Both the position numbers and the translations under genes were made by a program. From Clostridiales bacterium (lineage in GTDB: Bacteria; Bacillota; Clostridia; Oscillospirales; CAG-272): a stretch of DNA of 64,000 nt. The notes under the pieces were generated by a model, which made no database searches, was not told where the DNA came from, and saw nothing but the letters and a program-made list of their open reading frames with translations. The stretch is from contig JAAWQR010000006.1 of NCBI GenBank assembly GCA_022800625.1, forward strand, positions 17,200-81,199, written 5' to 3'. Shown here piece by piece: positions 61,481 to 64,000 of the stretch (the stretch's first letter is position 1; each line of letters opens with the position of its first letter).

Positions 61481-61521
61481 AAAAGTAAGAGAACGCTGCT
61501 CCGCAGCGTTCTCTTACTTTT
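61481..61521 (+). terminator. Intrinsic terminator
   Basis: AAAAGTAAGAGAACGCTGC tcc GCAGCGTTCTCTTACTTTT, 19-bp perfect stem. Confidence 0.9.
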
Positions 61522-61603
61522 CCCTTTATTTACTGATCTATTTCGGATTTAAAATATCGTACTGTATATCTCGGATCTGTCAAAAATCACAAAAGTTATA
61601 GTG

Positions 61604-61642
61604 AAAAAGCCGTCTCAGTTAACATTGCTGAAACGGCTTTTT
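61604..61642 (-). terminator. Intrinsic terminator downstream of nhaC
   Basis: AAAAAGCCGT...ACGGCTTTTT. Confidence 0.8.
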
Positions 61643-61661
61643 ATGTATAGATAATTTTATA

Positions 61662-63392
61662 TCAGTTTTTCTCTTTGGTTATATTTTTTATCACAAAGAG
61701 AGTTCCGATTGTAAGAAGTATGCTGATCGGAAGCGTAATATACCATGATTTAACGAATGCCGCGATGATGTAGGATACAAACGAAATTGCAGCTACGGTA
61801 AGCGCATACGGAATTTGAGTTGATACATGATTGATATGGTCGCACTCAGCTCCGGCTGATGACATGATAGTGGTATCCGATATAGGAGATATGTGGTCTC
61901 CGCATACAGCACCTGCAAGGCATGCAGAGATTCCTATATAAAGAAGCTCGCTTGAAGCAGGGAAGATATTTACTACGATCGGAATGAGAATACCGAATGT
62001 TCCCCAAGACGTTCCGGTTGAAAATGCAAGGAAGCATGCTACAAGGAATATGATAGCGGGTAGGAAGTATGAAAGCCCTGAGGCCGCGTTATCCATAAGC
62101 TCTTTAACAAATTCATCAGCACCGAGAAGACTTGTGATGTTTTTCAGCGTTGTAGCAAATGTGAGAATTGTTATAGCGGGAACCATAGCTTTAAAGCCGT
62201 TCGGCAGACATTCCATAGCATCTTTAAACGATATTGTTCGTCTGAGAATGAGATAGATTACAGCGAAAATAACTGCAACTATTCCTCCCCAAGGCAATCC
62301 TACTGTTGCGTCAGTTCCTGCAAATGCGTCAATGAATCCTACGCCATAACCGATTCCTCCGACGTAAACAAGGGCGTAAACGCAAATAATTATAAGAACG
62401 GCAATCGGGATTATAAGATCGATAAGTTTGCCTTTTTTCTTAGCGGTATTCTCTGAAGCATTGGCAGAGACAAATTCACCTGTGGTAAAAAGATCGCCGT
62501 TGTTTATAGCATTTAACTCATGCTTTTTCATCGGTCCGTAATCGAACTTCATTAAGATTATTCCGAGAATGAATACAAACGTTAGAAGTGAATAAAAGTT
62601 GTAAGGAATAGCTCTGATGAAAAGCTGAAGTCCGGAATATCCGGTTCCTGATGAAAATTCGGAAACTGCTGCCGCCCACGAAGAAATAGGAGCGATCATA
62701 CAAACAGGAGCAGCCGTTGCGTCAATAAGATAAGAAAGTTTTGCTCTCGAAATCTTATGCGAGTCTGTTACGGGTTTCATAACGCTTCCGACAGTTAAAC
62801 AGTTAAAATAGTCGTCAATGAAGATCAGTATACCGAGAATAAATGTTGCAAGCATAGCTCCGGCACGTGTTTTGATATGTGTTTCAGCCCATCTTCCAAA
62901 AGCTGCCGAAGCGCCGGTTTTATTTATAAGCGCTACAAGCATTCCGAGCAATACTAAGAAAATGAATATTCCCGCACAGCTTTGAAGAGCGCCTATCATG
63001 CCGTCATTTATTATTACGTCAAGAGTTCCTGTAATCTTAAAGCCTGATGTCATTAAAGCTCCTGCCAATATACCTACAAAAAGTGAAGAGTAAACTTCTT
63101 TTGTTATAAGGGCAAGAACTATAGCAATTACCGGAGGTAGAAGCGACAGGGGGGTTGCGTAAAATCGATTTTCACTCGGTGTTTCTTCTTCTGTTACTTC
63201 CTCAGGAGTTGTACTTGAATCCAAAAGAGCTATGTCGAGTTCATCAGTACTTTCAGTTACAGCGGACTCCGCAACATTATCGTCTGAAGGGACTGCAATG
63301 ACTACTGATGTCAGTGAGAATACCATGATTGTCGCGATTAACAGAAAAACAATCGGGGAACGCAGTTTTTGAAATAATCCTGTTTTTTTCAT
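61662..63392 (-). CDS. NhaC-family Na+/H+ antiporter-like protein with signal-like, acidic N-terminal extension
   Basis: Multi-TM; DDYFNCLTVGSVMKPVTD, GTSWGTFGILIPI, CGDHISPISDTTIMSSAGA motifs. Confidence 0.88.
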   Translation of the reverse strand: MKKTGLFQKLRSPIVFLLIATIMVFSLTSVVIAVPSDDNVAESAVTESTDELDIALLDSSTTPEEVTEEETPSENRFYATPLSLLPPVIAIVLALITKEVYSSLFVGILAGALMTSGFKITGTLDVIINDGMIGALQSCAGIFIFLVLLGMLVALINKTGASAAFGRWAETHIKTRAGAMLATFILGILIFIDDYFNCLTVGSVMKPVTDSHKISRAKLSYLIDATAAPVCMIAPISSWAAAVSEFSSGTGYSGLQLFIRAIPYNFYSLLTFVFILGIILMKFDYGPMKKHELNAINNGDLFTTGEFVSANASENTAKKKGKLIDLIIPIAVLIIICVYALVYVGGIGYGVGFIDAFAGTDATVGLPWGGIVAVIFAVIYLILRRTISFKDAMECLPNGFKAMVPAITILTFATTLKNITSLLGADEFVKELMDNAASGLSYFLPAIIFLVACFLAFSTGTSWGTFGILIPIVVNIFPASSELLYIGISACLAGAVCGDHISPISDTTIMSSAGAECDHINHVSTQIPYALTVAAISFVSYIIAAFVKSWYITLPISILLTIGTLFVIKNITKEKN

Positions 63393-63697
63393 ATACGTTA
63401 TCTTTCATTTGCGGATTTAAATATGAGCCGCAAGTCCGAAAAAGTTAGATTTGCAGTAACACTGCATTTTTTCGGGAAAATATATTATTCTTATACAATT
63501 ATATCATAATTTGTTAAGGATTACAATACTGTAATTAAAAAAACAAACATAATTCTAATTTCTATAACATTAAGCGACATTTTATATACTTTCTGTCATC
63601 AAAAGCGTAAGTGTCGATACTTTGAATATAAACATATAATTATCATTGAGGATATTTTCCTCAGAACAAAGAAAAACGGAAGGATAGTTTAGTTTAT

Positions 63698-64000
63698 ATG
63701 GATAATAAAAATGACAACATGACGCCGCGCGACCGCATTGATCTTGAATTTCTCAGGAATATTTTGAAAGACAACGGTATGTGTGGATGTAATGACATTG
63801 ACGTTGGCAGAGGTGAGAATCGACAGGGCTGTGGCTGTGCAAAAAAGGAAAAAGAAAGAAGCTGCGGTTGTCGCGAGAGAAATGAAGAGAGACGTGGATG
63901 TGGCTGTGCAGAGAGAGAAAGAGAGAGAAACTGCGGCTGTCGTGAAAGAAATGAAGAGAGACGTGGATGCGGCTGTGCAGAGAGAGAAAGAGAGAGAAAC
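63698..64000 (+). CDS. Cys-Gly-Cys repeat protein, highly charged (runs off window end)
   Basis: ATG at 63698 gives MDNKNDNMTPRDRIDLEFLRNILKDNGMCGCNDIDVGRGENRQGCGCAKKEKERSCGCRERNEERRGCGCAERERERNCGCRERNEERRGCGCAERERERN. Confidence 0.75.
   Translation, partial: MDNKNDNMTPRDRIDLEFLRNILKDNGMCGCNDIDVGRGENRQGCGCAKKEKERSCGCRERNEERRGCGCAERERERNCGCRERNEERRGCGCAERERERN
63863..64000 (+). repeat. 69-nt tandem repeat, two complete units in window
   Basis: Units 63863-63931 and 63932-64000 nearly identical, encoding CGCRERNEERRGCGCAERERERN; a more divergent preceding CGCAKKEKERS half-unit. Confidence 0.9.

Noticed and set aside
63863-64000. 69-nt repeats considered as CRISPR
   Set aside because: Direct contiguous coding repeats without spacers; they keep the reading frame

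Overview
AT-rich chromosomal window from an endospore-forming Clostridia-like Firmicute (SpoVT, RicT/YaaT, GerA-type and CwlD-like genes). Most of it is ordinary housekeeping sequence: thiS/thiF with a TPP riboswitch, rubrerythrin, a FeoA-FeoB fusion, rpsB-tsf, purA-purB, radA, rplS, holB-ricT, trmN6-rsmI, nagA, metG, tatD, a two-component system, a PcrA-type helicase, RodA/FtsW, PutP and NhaC. There are two tRNA genes (Val-GAC, Arg-CCG). No CRISPR array, IS element or prophage was seen. The items most worth a second look are: (1) an uninterrupted 1141-aa ORF joining a ~700-aa GH106/GH2-like glycosidase-type region to a complete MtaB tRNA methylthiotransferase; (2) a structured leader RNA before a small membrane TPR protein whose 5' half, with its promoter region, resembles the tRNA-Arg gene 53 kb away; (3) an intergenic chain of five hairpins, plus recurring GCCG/CGGC hairpins just 5' of ribosome-binding sites; (4) a glycyl-radical enzyme with non-canonical motifs and its activase; (5) a 69-nt tandem repeat encoding Cys-Gly-Cys/charged repeats at the window edge; (6) a decayed methylthiotransferase pseudogene; (7) a GrpB gene ending in a tRNA T-arm remnant. 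All calls come from reading sequence and translations; no database search was run.
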